Assembly: GCF_902806445.1 (NCBI RefSeq)
Contig: NZ_LR760298.1
Span: 1,364,001 to 1,428,000, forward strand
Direction of reading: 5' to 3'
Source of the DNA: Listeria sp. PSOL-1
GTDB lineage: Bacteria; Bacillota; Bacilli; Lactobacillales; Listeriaceae
DNA: 64,000 nt
The notes beneath the pieces are model-generated. The model was not told the DNA's origin. It saw only the letters and a list, made by a program, of their open reading frames with translations, and did not search any database. This document shows, piece after piece, positions 54,607-63,797 of this stretch (position 1 is the stretch's first letter; every line of letters starts with the position of its first letter). A program made the position numbers and the translations under genes.

Positions 54607-55022
54607 TATATTTTTAATAGTCTAGCTACTTTTTGATTTAAGGCAATCACTTGCTCCATCTCTTCTTTTGAAAGCTCTGTTGTGATCTTCAATAATGCTT
54701 TAATCGTATAGGCATTTTCACTTTTTTGATCAACGAAAGCCCGACCCTTTTTTGTGAGCCTAACATAAAAATCGTTTTTATCAGGGAAAATAAACAATAG
54801 CCCTCGCTCAATCAAAACCTTCATTGCTGCTTTCACTTGAGGTGCCAACTGACGAAACAGAAGGGCCTCCTCTGAGACTTGATACAAAATATCCTGTTGT
54901 TTCTTTGTAAGTCCCAAACCCGCTTGATTCTCTATCGTTAATGTCTCTAGTGTTTGTTGAATAGAATGATATTCAGCCAAAAGTAATTTCACCTTCTCTA
55001 AATCACTTATGATCATCTTCAT
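54606..55022 (-). CDS. MarR-like winged-helix regulator
   Basis: This 138-residue protein has GLGLTKKQQDILYQV, an HTH-like KAAMKVLIERGLLF and the wing NDFYVRLTKKGRAFVDQ, followed by two long helices as in MarR dimerisation regions. The ATG at 55022 is preferred to a GTG one codon earlier because AGGAGAG overlaps the latter. It diverges from the yceI gene, which it may control. The ligand is unknown. Confidence 0.75.
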   Translation of the reverse strand: MKMIISDLEKVKLLLAEYHSIQQTLETLTIENQAGLGLTKKQQDILYQVSEEALLFRQLAPQVKAAMKVLIERGLLFIFPDKNDFYVRLTKKGRAFVDQKSENAYTIKALLKITTELSKEEMEQVIALNQKVARLLKI

Positions 55023-55178
55023 CACCTCTCCTTTTAAATAAAGTTTATCTCATTCTGTTTATTTTCACAATATGATTTACAAAATCCTTACCCATTCTTT
55101 TCATTTTATAAATGTTTAACTCGCCTTAGAAAAGGAAATATGGATTTGGTAGAGAAAATGATATTGGAGGAACTTAAA

Positions 55179-55712
55179 ATGGCAAATGACAAATGGACAA
55201 TTGATCCAGCACATAGCTCAATTGAATTTCAAGTAAAACACATGATGGTTTCAAAAGTAAAGGGCGCCTTTAATGACTTTGAAGCAGACGTTGAAATGGA
55301 CCTTGAAAACTTACAAGAGGCAAAAGCAAATTTCAAAGTGAAAGCAGCCAGTGTTGACACAAGACAGCCTCAACGGGATAACCATCTAAAAAGTGAAGAT
55401 TTCTTTGATGTCGAAAAATATCCGGATGTTCTATTTCAATCAAAAGAAATTATCCCTAAAGGCGATAATGAATATGACGTAAAAGGCGATCTAACCATCC
55501 GTGATGTTACAAATACTATAATGTTTCATTTAACTTATGAAGGCAGTGGCAAAGACCCTAATACAGGAAAAATGATTGCCGGCTTTGAGATAACTGGTAA
55601 ATTTAATCGCAAGGATTTTGGCTTAAATTACAATGCGGCTTTAGAAACTGGTGGCGTATTAATTGGCGATGAAGTCAAGCTTGATATCCAAATTGAAGCG
55701 AGTAAACAATAA
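55179..55712 (+). CDS. YceI-family lipid-binding protein
   Basis: This 177-residue lipocalin-like protein binds isoprenoid chains in related structures. Motifs visible are WTIDPAHSSIEFQVKHMM, VSKVKGAFNDFEADVE, FFDVEKYPDVLFQS and RKDFGLNYNAALETGGVLIGDEV. The open frame extends to 55140, but TTGGAGG lies 8 nt before this ATG. There is no signal peptide, so unlike many YceI proteins it should stay inside the cell. It diverges from the MarR-like gene. Confidence 0.9.
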   Translation: MANDKWTIDPAHSSIEFQVKHMMVSKVKGAFNDFEADVEMDLENLQEAKANFKVKAASVDTRQPQRDNHLKSEDFFDVEKYPDVLFQSKEIIPKGDNEYDVKGDLTIRDVTNTIMFHLTYEGSGKDPNTGKMIAGFEITGKFNRKDFGLNYNAALETGGVLIGDEVKLDIQIEASKQ

Positions 55713-55757
55713 AATAGAGCAAAGTTTGGAACATCGCATGATTTAGCTCTATTTTTT
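55711..55757 (+). terminator. Hairpin and terminator after yceI
   Basis: AAAATAGAGC and GCTCTATTTT form a 10-bp stem with a 25-nt loop and TTTT after it. The right arm is the end of the inverted repeat copy 3, so the element contributes the terminator. Confidence 0.7.
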
Positions 55758-55910
55758 AAGAAAATACGATTTGAAAAATTAGCGTAGGTTCTACATTTCA
55801 AACACGACAAATCGAGCGAAAGCGTTTGTATTAAAGAAGTTTGCCAGAAACTGGAAGCAAAGTGTATGTCTACCGGAAATTGGGCAAACTTCAACGCTTG
55901 TCGCCGATTT
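55740..55910 (-). repeat. Dispersed structured intergenic repeat, copy 3 (inverted)
   Basis: Read on the minus strand this 171-bp copy begins AAATCGGCGACAAGCG and ends TTAAAAAATAGAGCTAAATC. The arms CTGGCAAACTTC and GAAGTTTGCC, and the module ACGCTTTCGCTCGATTT with TCGTGT, are shared with copies 1 and 2. It lies between yceI and the RarD gene. Confidence 0.82.
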
Positions 55911-56005
55911 ATTTTGTTTATCTATTCTAAATTTATATAGATTTCCTCTTCTCTTTAAGCTAAAATAGATATATTATACGATTTGAAATTGAAAAGGGTG
56001 AAAAA

Positions 56006-56932
56006 ATGGAGCAAAAATATGGCGAAAAATTAACTGGTTTCCTAGCTGGTGCTTTTGCTTATACGATCTGGGGTATCTTACCAATTTACTGGAAGCTGAT
56101 CGGAGGAGTTCCTGCTTCTGAGATTTTAGCTTATCGAATTCTTTGGTCTTTTGTCTTTATGGTGCTTTTTATTGCCATTTTAAACAAAACAGCAGAAACA
56201 TGGCGCGAGATTAAAACGATTTTCACACATCCAAAAACAGCAATATTGATTACTTTTGCGGCCATTTTAATCACTGCGAATTGGTTTATTTTTATTTTCA
56301 CTGTAAACAGTGGACATGTTACAGAAGCAAGTCTTGGTTATTATATTAATCCACTTGTTAATGTGCTTATTGCTACGCTTTTTTTAAAAGAAAAATTATC
56401 TTACGTCGAATTAACAGCTGTTTTATTTGCTATTGTGGGTGTTATTATTTTAACTTATCATAGTGGGCATATTCCCTTTGCGGCCATTGCTATGGCTGTT
56501 ACGTTTAGCCTGTACGGGTTGATTAAAAAATTTGTACCGGTTTCAGTATTTACTGGGTTAACACTTGAAACAGCGATTATTTTTCCATTTGCGCTTATTT
56601 ATCTGGTCTTTTTTGCAAAAACGTTTTTCATGAGCTATGCTTTTTCAACAGATATTCTCGTAGCCTTAGCTGGTGTAGTTACAGCTATTCCATTGCTGCT
56701 CTTTGCTACAGCTGCCAAAAGAATTAGCTATATAATGGTTGGTTTTTTGCAATACATTGGACCAACACTGATGTTCATTTTAGGTGTTCTATTTTATAAA
56801 GAGCAATTTGATCAAGTTCAACTCATTGCTTTTTTATTTATTTGGTTAGCGATTATTATCTTTATGTCCGCCAATATTATGATTGCCAGAAAAATAAAAC
56901 GGCTCGAACAAGTTAACAAATCACTCAACTAA
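56006..56932 (+). CDS. RarD-type EamA-family transporter
   Basis: This 308-residue permease of the drug/metabolite transporter superfamily has ten membrane helices in two EamA repeats. The start GFLAGAFAYTIWGILPIYWKL and the stretch ANWFIFIFTVNSGHVTEASLGYYINPL fit the RarD group. AAAAGGGTG precedes the ATG. The substrate is unknown. It lies between repeat copy 3 and the NAD(P)-binding protein gene. Confidence 0.88.
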   Translation: MEQKYGEKLTGFLAGAFAYTIWGILPIYWKLIGGVPASEILAYRILWSFVFMVLFIAILNKTAETWREIKTIFTHPKTAILITFAAILITANWFIFIFTVNSGHVTEASLGYYINPLVNVLIATLFLKEKLSYVELTAVLFAIVGVIILTYHSGHIPFAAIAMAVTFSLYGLIKKFVPVSVFTGLTLETAIIFPFALIYLVFFAKTFFMSYAFSTDILVALAGVVTAIPLLLFATAAKRISYIMVGFLQYIGPTLMFILGVLFYKEQFDQVQLIAFLFIWLAIIIFMSANIMIARKIKRLEQVNKSLN

Positions 56933-57003
56933 AAATGTTTTTTTCAAATGAATCCGGGAATAATAAAATAGCTTACTATTTTTGTGCAATGGAGGAATGA
57001 ACC

Positions 57004-57645
57004 ATGAAAATTGGTATTATTGGTGGAACTGGACGTGTAGGATCAAGGATTTTGGTTGAAGCACTAAGCCGTGGCCATGAAGTGACTGTATTTGTTCGTA
57101 ATGCCGGGAAAATTTCTCATGATTATAAAGATGTAAATATCATTCAAAAAGATTTATTTCATTTAAAGCTAAGCGATTTTAAAATGCTTGATGTCGTAGT
57201 CGATGCTTTTGGCGCACCCGTTGAACAAGCAGAAAATCATGTTTTTGCAACAAAACATCTTATCGCTGTCTTAGAAGATAGAACATTACCACGACTAATC
57301 GTTGTCGGCGGCGCTGGAAGCTTGTTTACTGATGAGGAAGGACATCTCCTAGTTGAGTCAAAAGGTTTAAAAGAAAGTCCATACTATCCTACCGCAAAAG
57401 CACAAGCAGAAGAATTAACGCTTTTAAAAAATGCAGGAGCAACATTAAACTGGACTTATCTAAGTCCTCCTGCTGTTTTTGAACCAGGTGAAAAAACGGG
57501 CAGCTATCAAGTAGGCAAGGATCATCTCCTCTTTGATGCTGACGGAAATAGTCATATCAGCATGGAAGATTACGCAATAGCAGTTCTTGATGAAATAGAG
57601 CTTCCACAAAACTTAGGATCTCGTTTTACAGTCGCTGCGAAATAA
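57004..57645 (+). CDS. NAD(P)-binding Rossmann-fold protein (SDR/NmrA-like)
   Basis: This 213-residue protein has the nucleotide loop IIGGTGRVGSRI at residues 5-16 and a later DAFGAP and VGGAGSL region, typical of atypical short-chain dehydrogenases with NAD(P)H binding. It contains SPYYPTAKAQAEE, with a YxxxK-like site that may be non-catalytic. GGAGG precedes the ATG. A terminator follows. Its metabolic role is unknown. Confidence 0.85.
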   Translation: MKIGIIGGTGRVGSRILVEALSRGHEVTVFVRNAGKISHDYKDVNIIQKDLFHLKLSDFKMLDVVVDAFGAPVEQAENHVFATKHLIAVLEDRTLPRLIVVGGAGSLFTDEEGHLLVESKGLKESPYYPTAKAQAEELTLLKNAGATLNWTYLSPPAVFEPGEKTGSYQVGKDHLLFDADGNSHISMEDYAIAVLDEIELPQNLGSRFTVAAK

Positions 57646-57652
57646 AAAATGG

Positions 57653-57702
57653 AAGAGTCTAGATCACAAGCGGATTATCGCTTGATGCCCTAGACTCTTT
57701 TA
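57653..57702 (+). terminator. Terminator after the Rossmann-fold gene
   Basis: AAGAGTCTAG and CTAGACTCTT form a 10-bp stem, with an inner CAAGCG/CGCTTG stem, followed by TT. Confidence 0.85.
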
Positions 57703-57726
57703 TGTTCTAAATGTCACATCCATTAT

Positions 57727-58077
57727 TTAAGCCCTCAATATTTTTGCAAGGGGCTTCCCTTTACTTAATTCATCAATGAGTTTATCTAAATAACGAATCT
57801 TCTGCATTATCGGGTTTTCAATTTCTTCAACACGCACGCCACAAATTACCCCTTTAATTAATTCTGCATTTGGATTAAAATGCGGAGCTTCTGCAAAGAA
57901 TGTTTCAAAATCAACACCCGTTATTATTTGTTCATCTAGCATGGTTTGATCATACCCTGTTAACCAATAAATAATTTCATCCACTTCCGCTTTCGTCCGT
58001 TGTTTGCGCTCAGCCTTTTTAATATAAAGTGGATAAACACTTGCAAAGCTTGTTGTGAAAATTTTAGGCTTTGGCAT
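57727..58077 (-). CDS. DUF2200 family protein
   Basis: This 116-residue protein matches the DUF2200 pattern: [37 protein letters not shown] and [29 protein letters not shown]. It is small and cytosolic, and its function is unknown. It starts close after the giant activase gene on the same strand, so it may be cotranscribed with it. GGAGG lies before the ATG. Confidence 0.85.
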   Translation of the reverse strand: MPKPKIFTTSFASVYPLYIKKAERKQRTKAEVDEIIYWLTGYDQTMLDEQIITGVDFETFFAEAPHFNPNAELIKGVICGVRVEEIENPIMQKIRYLDKLIDELSKGKPLAKILRA

Positions 58078-58096
58078 TCATTTTCCTCCTACGATC

Positions 58097-61000
58097 TTAA
58101 TGACATTCTCCATCAGAAGAATGTTTTTCAGTACGTACAGTTTGAGCAGCTGTTTTTACTGTTTGAGCTAAATTTCCGACCGGGTCACTTTCACACGCTT
58201 TTTTAACCGTATTCTCTATTTTTTCTACAGGGCTGCTTGACCTTACTTTTTTCACAGTATTGGCGATGCAGTTGCATCTTTCATGTGTCTTTTTCTCAGC
58301 AAACATGTGGTCTTCTTGACCTTCCATTTGTTTTCGCGCAATAGAAAGCATTAATTTTATCCGATTTAATTGATTTACTGAGCTTGAGCCTGAATCGTAA
58401 TCAATCGACATAATATTGGCATGTGGATATAGCTTTTTTAATCCCTTAATCATGCCACGCCCTGTAATATGATTTGGTAAGCAAGCAAATGGCTGTAGAC
58501 AAGCAATATTTGGCACATGATGATCTAGTAACTCAAACATTTCACCCGTTAAGAACCAGCCCTCACCCATTTTATTCCCAAGTGAAAGTAATTGACTTGC
58601 TTTCTCAGCAAGAACCTCAATACTTTCTGGTGCTTCAAAACGCTGGCTATTCCTAAAAGCATCACTAATCGGTTTCCGAAAATGATTGATGGTAGGGATT
58701 GCAATGCTTTGCTTAACAAATGATTTTACTTTTGAACGACCAAAAGCATTTACAGCAAAATGCTCATCATAACAGCAATAAAGCAAGAAATCCATCAAAT
58801 CAGGAACAACAGCTTCTCCTCCTTCAGATTCAATCACATCGACAATCTTATGATTAGCACCTGGATGAAATTTAACAAGAATCTCACCAACAACGCCAAC
58901 ACGTGGTTTCTTTTCATCACAAAGAGGCAATGTATCAAAAGCAGTGACGATTTCTTTTGCAAATTGTTTATAAGCTCCAAAAGAATAATGACGCATTAAT
59001 TTTTTCCCTTGTGTGAGTAATTTTTGATAAAGTTCATTCGCACTTCCTGATACAGCTTCATACGGTCTTGTCCGATATAACATCTTATCTAGCGCATCGC
59101 CAATAGCAAGTCCAGCCATAAAACGAGTTAATATTTTTGGTGTCATTTTGAAACCAGGTTGTTTTTCTAAACCACTTGCATTAAGTGAGATAACAGGAAT
59201 ATGATTTAAATCGGCTTCATTCAATGCTTTTTTCAACATAGAGATGTAATTGGTAGCTCGGCATCCACCGCCAGTTTGTGTCATTAAAACAGCGGTTTTA
59301 TTCAAATCGTACTCCCCATGTTTTAGAGCATCCATCATTTGTCCAATTGTTAAAATTGCTGGATAACAAGCATCATTATTTACATAACGCAAGCCTTCAT
59401 CAACAGCTCTTGGTGTGACAGCTGGTAAGATCTCTAGCGCTAAACCACACGCTTTTCCTGCTGCTTCAAGTAACGCAAAATGTGTAGGAGCAAGCTGCGG
59501 CGCTAAGATCGTATAGTTTTGGCGCATTTCTTTTGTAAATTGTGGCTGTTCTTTTGGTCGCAACATAGCTTCTGGCTTAATTTGATGATGTTCACGCTCG
59601 TTAATGGCTGCTTTTAGCGATCTAATTCGAATACGTGCCGCGCCAAGGTTGTTGATTTCATCAATTTTAAGCAATGTGTAAACTTTATTATGCCCTTCGA
59701 TAATTTCCTGACACATATCCGTTGTAATCGCATCTAAGCCACAGCCAAATGATGTTAATTGAACAAATTCTAGATCGTCTCTGCTTGCAGCAAAGCTAGC
59801 CGCCCGATACAAGCGTGCATGATATTTCCACTGATTTTCAACACGCAATTTATGTTTGATTTCACCTAGATGAGCAATCGCATCTTCTGTTAAAACGGCC
59901 ATACCGTTCATTGTAATAAGCTCTGGGAGGCCATGATTGATTTCTGGATCAATATGGTAGGGGTGCCCAGCTAAAACAATGCCTTTGACATGGTTTTTTG
60001 CAAGATAATGGAGTGCACTTTCACCTTCTCTTTGAATATCTTTTCGACATGCCTCTGCTTCTTTTAGTCCAGCTACTACAGCCCGCTTCATTTCATCAGC
60101 AGGAATTTCTGGAAAAGTCTGTTGCATCGTTCGAATAAACGCTTTCTCATTATCCAATGTTAGAAATGGATGATGTAGTGGAATTTTTGCTTCGGCTAAA
60201 GCATCGACATTTACACGGATCACTTCAGGATAACCGGCAACAACAGGACAATTAAAATTATTAGTTGCTTCGCCAAACTCTGGCTTTTCATAAACAACCG
60301 ATGGGTAAAAAATGGCATCGACTTTCTTTTTCACCAAATCACTAATATGTCCGTGCGTTAACTTTGCAGGATAGCAAACCGCTTCGGAAGCAATCGTTTC
60401 TATTCCTTTTTCATATAAGTTTTTACTTGATTTAGCGGAAAGAACAACACGAAAACCTAGCTCATTAAAAATGGTAAACCAAAGCGGGTAATTTTCATAA
60501 ATATTAAGTGCACGCGGAATCCCCATAACGCCACGTTTTGCTTCTGATTTTTTTAGCGCTCGATAGTCAAATATCCGTTTTAATTTATAAGCATATAAAT
60601 TAGGCAGTAAGTTACGTGTTTTTTCCACTCTTGCGCCGCGTTCACAACGATTCCCACTGATAAAACTTCGCTCATCATCAAAGCGGGTAATCGTTAGTTG
60701 GCAAGTATTACTACATAAATTACAACGCGATTCAGAAGTTTCAGCGTGAAATTCACGTAGCTTTTCAAGAACAAGCATTTCACTTACTTCACCCGTTTCA
60801 TAATGTTCACGGGCAATTAAAGCGGCCCCATAAGCGCCCATCATTCCAGCAATATCTGGACGAACTACTTCTTTTCCTGTCAATTGTTCAAAAGCTCGTA
60901 AAACGGCTTCATTATAAAAAGTGCCTCCTTGAACAATTACTTTTTCACCAATATCTTTTGGATTACGTAGTTTGATCACTTTTTGCAACGCATTTTTTAC

Positions 61001-62533
61001 AACAGAATAAGCAAGACCAGCAGATAAGTCTTCTATACTTGCGCCTTCTTTTTGAACTTGCTTGACTTTAGAGTTCATAAATACAGTACAACGAGACCCT
61101 AGATCAACCGGTTCCTTAGCGTTTATTGCACTTTCAGCAAATTCGTCAATCGTCAAATTAAGCGTTTTAGCAAAAGTTTCTAAAAATGAACCACAGCCTG
61201 CTGAACAAGCTTCATTTAGCATCAAGCTATCCAGTGCTCCTTTTTTGATTTTCATGCACTTCATATCTTGACCACCAATATCAAGAATAAAATCAACATC
61301 TGGCAAAAATTCACGCGCCGCTCGGTAATGTGCAACCGTCTCAATTTCCCCCACATCAATTTTTAAAGCCGCTTTAATAAGCGATTCGCCGTACCCAGTA
61401 ATACCTGATTGAACAATACGAAAGCTTTCTGGAAGTTCTTCATAAAGCTTACTCGTTGCATCGATAACCGATTGCAAGGGACTTCCGAAGTTACTTCCAT
61501 AATGTGTATAGAGAATTTCATTATTTTCTCCCATTAAAACGAGCTTTGTTGTTGTTGAGCCTGCATCAATCCCTAAATAAGCGGCACCTGAGTAAACTTT
61601 AAGGTCCGTTCGCGGTGCTTTCATTTTCAGATGTCGTGCTCTAAATGCAGCAAGTTCTTCTGCTTTTGTAAAAAGTGGTGGTAACGTATCTGTATCTTTT
61701 GCCATTTTTGTTAAATCTAAGGCTATAAGCTTAGTGATTAATTGTTCTATTCGTAAAGGAATACTTCCTCGCCCAGTAAAAGCGCTCCCAAGCGCAATAA
61801 AATACTCTGCATGATCTGGCGCGATAATATCCAGTTCAGCCAATTTTAAATTTTCAGTAAAACGATAACGCAATTGATCTAAAAATGTTAAAGGGCCACC
61901 TAAAAATGCCACTTTCCCACGAATTGGTCGCCCACAAGCTAAACCACTGATCGTTTGTGTCACAACGCTTTGAAAAATAGAAGCAGCAATATCTTCTTTC
62001 CGCGCACCTTCATTTAAAAGCGGCTGTACATCTGTTTTAGCAAATACACCGCAACGTGACGCAATAGGATAAATCGTTTTAGCTCCTTTAGCAAGTTCAT
62101 TTAAGCCTGTTGGATCAGTTTGTAACAACGTCGCAATCTGATCAATGAATGCACCTGTCCCACCAGCACAGGCATTATTCATCCGTTGCTCAATTCCACC
62201 TTTAAGATAAATGATTTTTGCATCCTCGCCGCCAAGTTCAATCACTACATCTGCTTCTGGAATGACTTGCTCCACCGCTTCTGTACATGAAATCACTTCC
62301 TGAACAAAAGGTACCTTCAAAAATTTAGCAATCGCTAAACCTGATGAACCGGTAATATTGAGTGTGATCTCATCTGTTTGACATGTGACGTTTAAATCTT
62401 GCATAATTTCTAAAACTATTTTTTTAATATCAGAATAATGTCTTCGGTATGATTCAAATACAATTTCCCCTTGATCATTTAAAGCCACTGCCTTTGCAGT
62501 AGTGGAACCGACGTCTAATCCTACATGAATCAT
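58097..62533 (-). CDS. CoA-dehydratase-activase-like giant protein (BadF/BcrAD + DUF2229)
   Basis: This 1478-residue cytoplasmic protein unites two BadF/BcrAD/HgdC-type ATPase domains (N-terminal GLDVGSTTAKAV, and around residue 323 GIDAGSTTTKLVL), with cluster motifs NNACAGGTGAF and NEACSAGCGSF. A cysteine cluster follows (CNLCSNTC, about residue 601), then a DUF2229 region and a HgdB-like C-terminal domain. Related activators supply electrons to 2-hydroxyacyl-CoA dehydratases, but no such dehydratase is in the window, so the role is unknown. The last 65 residues hold a threefold NTVKK-like repeat with cysteines. A TetR-like operator lies before it. Confidence 0.9.
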   Translation of the reverse strand: MIHVGLDVGSTTAKAVALNDQGEIVFESYRRHYSDIKKIVLEIMQDLNVTCQTDEITLNITGSSGLAIAKFLKVPFVQEVISCTEAVEQVIPEADVVIELGGEDAKIIYLKGGIEQRMNNACAGGTGAFIDQIATLLQTDPTGLNELAKGAKTIYPIASRCGVFAKTDVQPLLNEGARKEDIAASIFQSVVTQTISGLACGRPIRGKVAFLGGPLTFLDQLRYRFTENLKLAELDIIAPDHAEYFIALGSAFTGRGSIPLRIEQLITKLIALDLTKMAKDTDTLPPLFTKAEELAAFRARHLKMKAPRTDLKVYSGAAYLGIDAGSTTTKLVLMGENNEILYTHYGSNFGSPLQSVIDATSKLYEELPESFRIVQSGITGYGESLIKAALKIDVGEIETVAHYRAAREFLPDVDFILDIGGQDMKCMKIKKGALDSLMLNEACSAGCGSFLETFAKTLNLTIDEFAESAINAKEPVDLGSRCTVFMNSKVKQVQKEGASIEDLSAGLAYSVVKNALQKVIKLRNPKDIGEKVIVQGGTFYNEAVLRAFEQLTGKEVVRPDIAGMMGAYGAALIAREHYETGEVSEMLVLEKLREFHAETSESRCNLCSNTCQLTITRFDDERSFISGNRCERGARVEKTRNLLPNLYAYKLKRIFDYRALKKSEAKRGVMGIPRALNIYENYPLWFTIFNELGFRVVLSAKSSKNLYEKGIETIASEAVCYPAKLTHGHISDLVKKKVDAIFYPSVVYEKPEFGEATNNFNCPVVAGYPEVIRVNVDALAEAKIPLHHPFLTLDNEKAFIRTMQQTFPEIPADEMKRAVVAGLKEAEACRKDIQREGESALHYLAKNHVKGIVLAGHPYHIDPEINHGLPELITMNGMAVLTEDAIAHLGEIKHKLRVENQWKYHARLYRAASFAASRDDLEFVQLTSFGCGLDAITTDMCQEIIEGHNKVYTLLKIDEINNLGAARIRIRSLKAAINEREHHQIKPEAMLRPKEQPQFTKEMRQNYTILAPQLAPTHFALLEAAGKACGLALEILPAVTPRAVDEGLRYVNNDACYPAILTIGQMMDALKHGEYDLNKTAVLMTQTGGGCRATNYISMLKKALNEADLNHIPVISLNASGLEKQPGFKMTPKILTRFMAGLAIGDALDKMLYRTRPYEAVSGSANELYQKLLTQGKKLMRHYSFGAYKQFAKEIVTAFDTLPLCDEKKPRVGVVGEILVKFHPGANHKIVDVIESEGGEAVVPDLMDFLLYCCYDEHFAVNAFGRSKVKSFVKQSIAIPTINHFRKPISDAFRNSQRFEAPESIEVLAEKASQLLSLGNKMGEGWFLTGEMFELLDHHVPNIACLQPFACLPNHITGRGMIKGLKKLYPHANIMSIDYDSGSSSVNQLNRIKLMLSIARKQMEGQEDHMFAEKKTHERCNCIANTVKKVRSSSPVEKIENTVKKACESDPVGNLAQTVKTAAQTVRTEKHSSDGECH

Positions 62534-62622
62534 TTCTCTCTTCCTTTCTATTTTGTAACGAATGACTTGAGATTTTCCTTTTTATTGTTTAATTAATCAC
62601 AAATGAAGTAAACGTTCATTAA

Positions 62623-62639
62623 TGAGTGAGCACTCACTT
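62623..62639 (-). promoter_or_regulatory. TetR-like operator before the activase gene
   Basis: GTGAG and CTCAC flank two bases within TGAGTGAGCACTCACT. This resembles TetR-family operators. It lies about 30 nt downstream of the predicted transcription start of the activase transcript. No TetR gene is present in the window, so the regulator would be elsewhere. Confidence 0.5.
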
Positions 62640-62675
62640 TAAAAATAAAAAGAGCTCTTGCTTTATTTAACTCTC

Positions 62676-62703
62676 ATTCTACATGAAATCGCATATTTGT
62701 AAA
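62676..62703 (-). promoter_or_regulatory. Promoter of the activase gene
   Basis: On the minus strand TTTACA and TAGAAT are 16 nt apart. The start would fall near 62669, about 135 nt before the start codon, with the TetR-like site in the leader. Confidence 0.5.
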
Positions 62704-62853
62704 GTTTTTAGTAACGTAGTCGTTTTATGAGTTATTCAATCTAGTTTTTAAAAGGAAATAGCTAACTAAAGACGCAACCTAAAGCTATAATAGCGTTTTA
62801 AACGATTTAAGCCCTATATCTCTACTTCCTATTTTCTGCACGCTAATTTTCGC

Positions 62854-62882
62854 TTGACAGACTTTTAGTAAAAAGATATATT
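62854..62882 (+). promoter_or_regulatory. Promoter of the SRPBCC-MarR operon
   Basis: A perfect -35 TTGACA and a -10 TATATT are separated by exactly 17 nt. Confidence 0.85.
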
Positions 62883-62896
62883 ATAAGTATACTTAT
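62883..62896 (+). promoter_or_regulatory. Palindromic operator of the SRPBCC-MarR operon
   Basis: ATAAGTATACTTAT is a perfect 14-bp palindrome directly after the -10 and covering the predicted start site. It is the probable binding site of the MarR regulator encoded by the second gene. Confidence 0.7.
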
Positions 62897-62915
62897 TAAA
62901 GGGAGCAGGAATAAA

Positions 62916-63332
62916 ATGAAATTCAGTTTTGAAGTAAAAGTAGATGCGACGTTGGAAAAGGTTTGGGCTCTTTATGAAGATGTCAACAAATGGTTTGCTT
63001 GGGAAGACGACTTAGAAACAATTTCTTTAGAAGGTGCCTTTACTCAAGGAACGCAAGGCACAATGAAACTCGTCGGACAGCCATCGATTTCTTTTAAATT
63101 AGTATCTGTTACGCCAAATAAGGAGTTTACTGACAAAACGACTATTCCAGATATGGGAGATCTTTATTTCACTCATGAACTAAGCAAATCGGGCAACCAA
63201 ACACAAATAAAACACTCCGTTGAATTTATTCCACTCAATCGAAAAGAAACCATTGAAGATACAAAATTTGTAGCGCAAATATTTGCAGATGTCCCAACTT
63301 CAATTTTTGCTTTGGCTCAAGCGGCAAAATGA
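62916..63332 (+). CDS. SRPBCC (START-like) family protein
   Basis: This 138-residue protein has the START-like ligand-binding pattern FSFEVKVDATLEKVWALYEDVNKWFAWEDDLE and a long C-terminal helix. SRPBCC proteins bind hydrophobic ligands or act as cyclases or resistance proteins. AAAGGGAGCAGG precedes the ATG. It overlaps the MarR gene by 4 nt, so the pair likely forms a small sensing unit. Its ligand is unknown. Confidence 0.85.
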   Translation: MKFSFEVKVDATLEKVWALYEDVNKWFAWEDDLETISLEGAFTQGTQGTMKLVGQPSISFKLVSVTPNKEFTDKTTIPDMGDLYFTHELSKSGNQTQIKHSVEFIPLNRKETIEDTKFVAQIFADVPTSIFALAQAAK

Positions 63333-63787
63333 ATAATTTTCCATCTGAATTCAAAAACAATTCAACTGAGTCGGTCGGTTTATCGTTCATAAAAGTATAT
63401 AATTTGTGGCATAAAGCGATTAAAGATCAATTAAAAAAGGTCAATTTAACTCATCCGCAATTTACCATTTTAGCCTCTTTAGGATACTTAAGTCAAAGTA
63501 AAGAGGAGATCAACCAAGTAGATATTTCCAAACAAGCAGATATTGATGTCATGACGGTTTCTACAATTATTAGAAACCTTGAAAAGTCAGAACTATTGAT
63601 TCGGCAAGCTTCTTTATCAGATACGAGAGCTAAGTCAATAAAACTAACAGATTCCGGTGCGAACCTTCTTTCTAAAGCTTTGCCTTTAGTAGAAAATATC
63701 GATCATACTTTTTTTGGAACTTTAGATCAGGATCAATCAACGTTTAATTTGTTACTTCTTAAGTTAATCAAAGAAAATTTAAGATAA
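63329..63787 (+). CDS. MarR-family transcriptional regulator
   Basis: This 152-residue regulator has a clear winged helix: LTHPQFTILASLGYL, DISKQADIDVMTVSTIIRNLEKSELLIRQ and LSDTRAKSIKLTDSGANLL. It overlaps the SRPBCC gene by 4 nt and probably represses the promoter upstream of it through the ATAAGTATACTTAT palindrome. The inducing compound could be the ligand of the SRPBCC protein, which is inference. Confidence 0.9.
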   Translation: MNNFPSEFKNNSTESVGLSFIKVYNLWHKAIKDQLKKVNLTHPQFTILASLGYLSQSKEEINQVDISKQADIDVMTVSTIIRNLEKSELLIRQASLSDTRAKSIKLTDSGANLLSKALPLVENIDHTFFGTLDQDQSTFNLLLLKLIKENLR

Positions 63788-63797
63788 ACTAGAAAAA

